Origin: Lachnospiraceae bacterium UBA1712
GTDB taxonomy: Bacteria > Bacillota > Clostridia > Lachnospirales > Lachnospiraceae
Direction of reading: 5' to 3'
Length of the DNA stretch: 49,989 nucleotides
Assembly (NCBI GenBank): GCA_002317175.1
Contig: DCJA01000038.1
Span: forward strand, 1-49,989
The notes beneath the pieces were generated by a model, which was not told the origin of the DNA, did no database searches, and saw only the letters and a program-made list of their open reading frames with translations. The position numbers and the translations under genes were made by a program. Positions 49,063 through 49,989 of the stretch are shown here, in pieces; positions within the stretch are counted from its first letter, which is position 1, and each line of letters begins with the position of its first letter.

Positions 49063-49989
49063 TTAGCAGATACCCTGTGCCTTCATAGCATCAGCTACCT
49101 TAAGGAAGCCTGCGATGTTAGCTCCTGCTACATAGTCGCCGTCCTTACCATACTTCTTAGCTGCTGCATCAAGGTTCTTGAAGATGTTAATCATGATCTG
49201 CTCAAGCTTTGCATCTACTTCTTCGAATGTCCATGAAAGTCTCTCTGAGTTCTGGCTCATCTCAAGTGCTGATGTTGCTACACCACCTGCGTTTGCTGCC
49301 TTTCCTGGTACGAAGTATACCTTATTTGCCTGAAGGTATTCTACTGCTTCTGGAGTTGAAGGCATGTTTGCTCCTTCACATACTGCGATTACACCATTTG
49401 CTACAAGTGTCTTTGCATCTTCTTCATTAAGTTCGTTCTGTGTTGCACATGGAAGAGCAATATCAACCTTTACTGACCACTGGTTTGTTCCCTCTGCAGC
49501 CTTGTCATGATACTGTGCTGATGGTCTTGCTGCTGCGTACTCTGTAAGTCTTGCTCTCTTAACTTCCTTAACTTCCTTAAGAAGTGCTACATCGATTCCT
49601 TCTGGATCATATACCCAGCCTGTTGAATCTGATACTGTTACTGGCTTAGCGCCCATCTGAATTGCCTTCTGGCAAGCGTAGATTGCAACATTACCTGAAC
49701 CTGATACTGCACATGTCTTTCCAGCGATATCAATACCGTTAGACTTAAGCATTTCTTTTGTCATGTAAAGAAGACCATAACCTGTTGCTTCTGTTCTTGC
49801 AAGTGATCCGCCGTATGAAAGTCCCTTACCTGTAAGAACACCTTCGTAAAGTCCTGTAAGTCTCTTATACTGGCCGTACATATAACCGATTTCACGTGCG
49901 CCTGTTCCGATATCACCTGCTGGAACGTCTGTATCTGCGCCGATATATTTCTGAAGTTCTGTCATAAAGCTCTGGCAGAATGCCATTAC
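49063..49989 (-). CDS. gdhA: NADP-type glutamate dehydrogenase, N-terminus beyond the window
   Basis: GdhA makes glutamate from 2-oxoglutarate and ammonium. About 308 codons are visible, roughly the last two thirds of the usual 445-450 residues. The catalytic Asp block is present as DVPAGDIGTGAREIGYMYGQ, then GGSLARTEATGYG and the dinucleotide-binding AVSGSGNVAIYACQKA. The C-terminal part has CEGANMPSTPEAV and VPGKAANAGGVATSALEM, which mark the hexameric GdhA class. The substrate Lys region lies outside. It ends with TAA at 49063-49065, and its own terminator follows. Confidence 0.96.
   Translation of the reverse strand, partial: VMAFCQSFMTELQKYIGADTDVPAGDIGTGAREIGYMYGQYKRLTGLYEGVLTGKGLSYGGSLARTEATGYGLLYMTKEMLKSNGIDIAGKTCAVSGSGNVAIYACQKAIQMGAKPVTVSDSTGWVYDPEGIDVALLKEVKEVKRARLTEYAAARPSAQYHDKAAEGTNQWSVKVDIALPCATQNELNEEDAKTLVANGVIAVCEGANMPSTPEAVEYLQANKVYFVPGKAANAGGVATSALEMSQNSERLSWTFEEVDAKLEQIMINIFKNLDAAAKKYGKDGDYVAGANIAGFLKVADAMKAQGIC

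Noticed and set aside
1..49989. CRISPR array, prophage, integron or insertion sequence
   Set aside because: I saw no regularly spaced direct repeats, no transposase, integrase or phage structural genes, and no tRNA that could be an attachment site.

Overview
The window is a stretch of a low-GC, anaerobic Firmicutes chromosome. It most resembles the Lachnospiraceae, in the Butyrivibrio/Pseudobutyrivibrio direction. The evidence is the gene content: a dgt-dnaG-rpoD macromolecular-synthesis operon, a giant 2-hydroxyacyl-CoA dehydratase activator-like protein, YhaO/YhaN-like nuclease genes, a MoxR-DUF58-transglutaminase operon, and cytoplasmic plant-polysaccharide enzymes of families GH5, CE2, GH51 and GH120. 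The genus is an inference from gene content and style. Coding density is high, and all but two of the protein genes lie on the minus strand. I see no tRNA, rRNA, CRISPR array, prophage or insertion sequence.

Layout from left to right: (1) 1-1.1 kb: a CobW-type GTPase gene cut by the window edge, then the RNase P RNA gene. (2) 1.2-7.6 kb: the information-processing operon dgt, dnaG, rpoD, trmK and a nucleoside kinase with a threonyl-tRNA-synthetase-like front end. (3) 7.8-12.1 kb: a lone plus-strand gene of 1407 codons (double BadF/HgdC activase plus dehydratase-like region) with a clear sigma-A promoter and a bidirectional terminator. (4) 12.1-15.3 kb: a small conserved protein, a GH5 endoglucanase-like enzyme, and a YolD/Y-family polymerase pair. 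(5) 15.4-17.4 kb: a two-gene membrane operon whose DUF58-like protein has lost the DUF58 core motif. (6) 17.5-19.8 kb: metA, chorismate mutase and aroB in one tight operon. (7) 20-27.6 kb: a YhaO/YhaN-like nuclease-ATPase pair, a MATE transporter, a pseudouridine synthase and ligA. (8) 27.8-34.3 kb: small membrane and oxidase-like genes, a DUF4230 protein, and the canonical MoxR-DUF58-transglutaminase operon. (9) 34.4-39.8 kb: glycerol kinase, a lipase-like hydrolase, an aldose epimerase, glycerate kinase and a YhhN protein. (10) 40-43.4 kb: an HD-GYP sensor, a CE2 esterase and a fluoride channel. (11) 43.6-44.8 kb: the second plus-strand gene, an orphan RACo-like ASKHA ATPase. (12) 44.9-48.8 kb: a Cys-rich small protein and the GH51/GH120 hemicellulose operon. 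(13) 49-50 kb: glutamate dehydrogenase, cut by the right edge.

Functionally, the window combines replication and transcription housekeeping with amino-acid entry steps (metA, aroB, chorismate mutase, gdhA) and an intracellular arabinoxylan-oligosaccharide module. GH120, GH51, CE2 and GH5 all lack signal peptides, so their substrates must be imported. A possible glycerol or ether-lipid salvage neighbourhood is also present. The points most worth a second look are the motif-less DUF58 paralogue and its membrane partner, the orphan ASKHA activator with its structured leader and duplicated 3' end, the unusual metA-chorismate mutase-aroB operon, and the fact that both plus-strand genes encode anaerobic reductive-activator-type ATPases.
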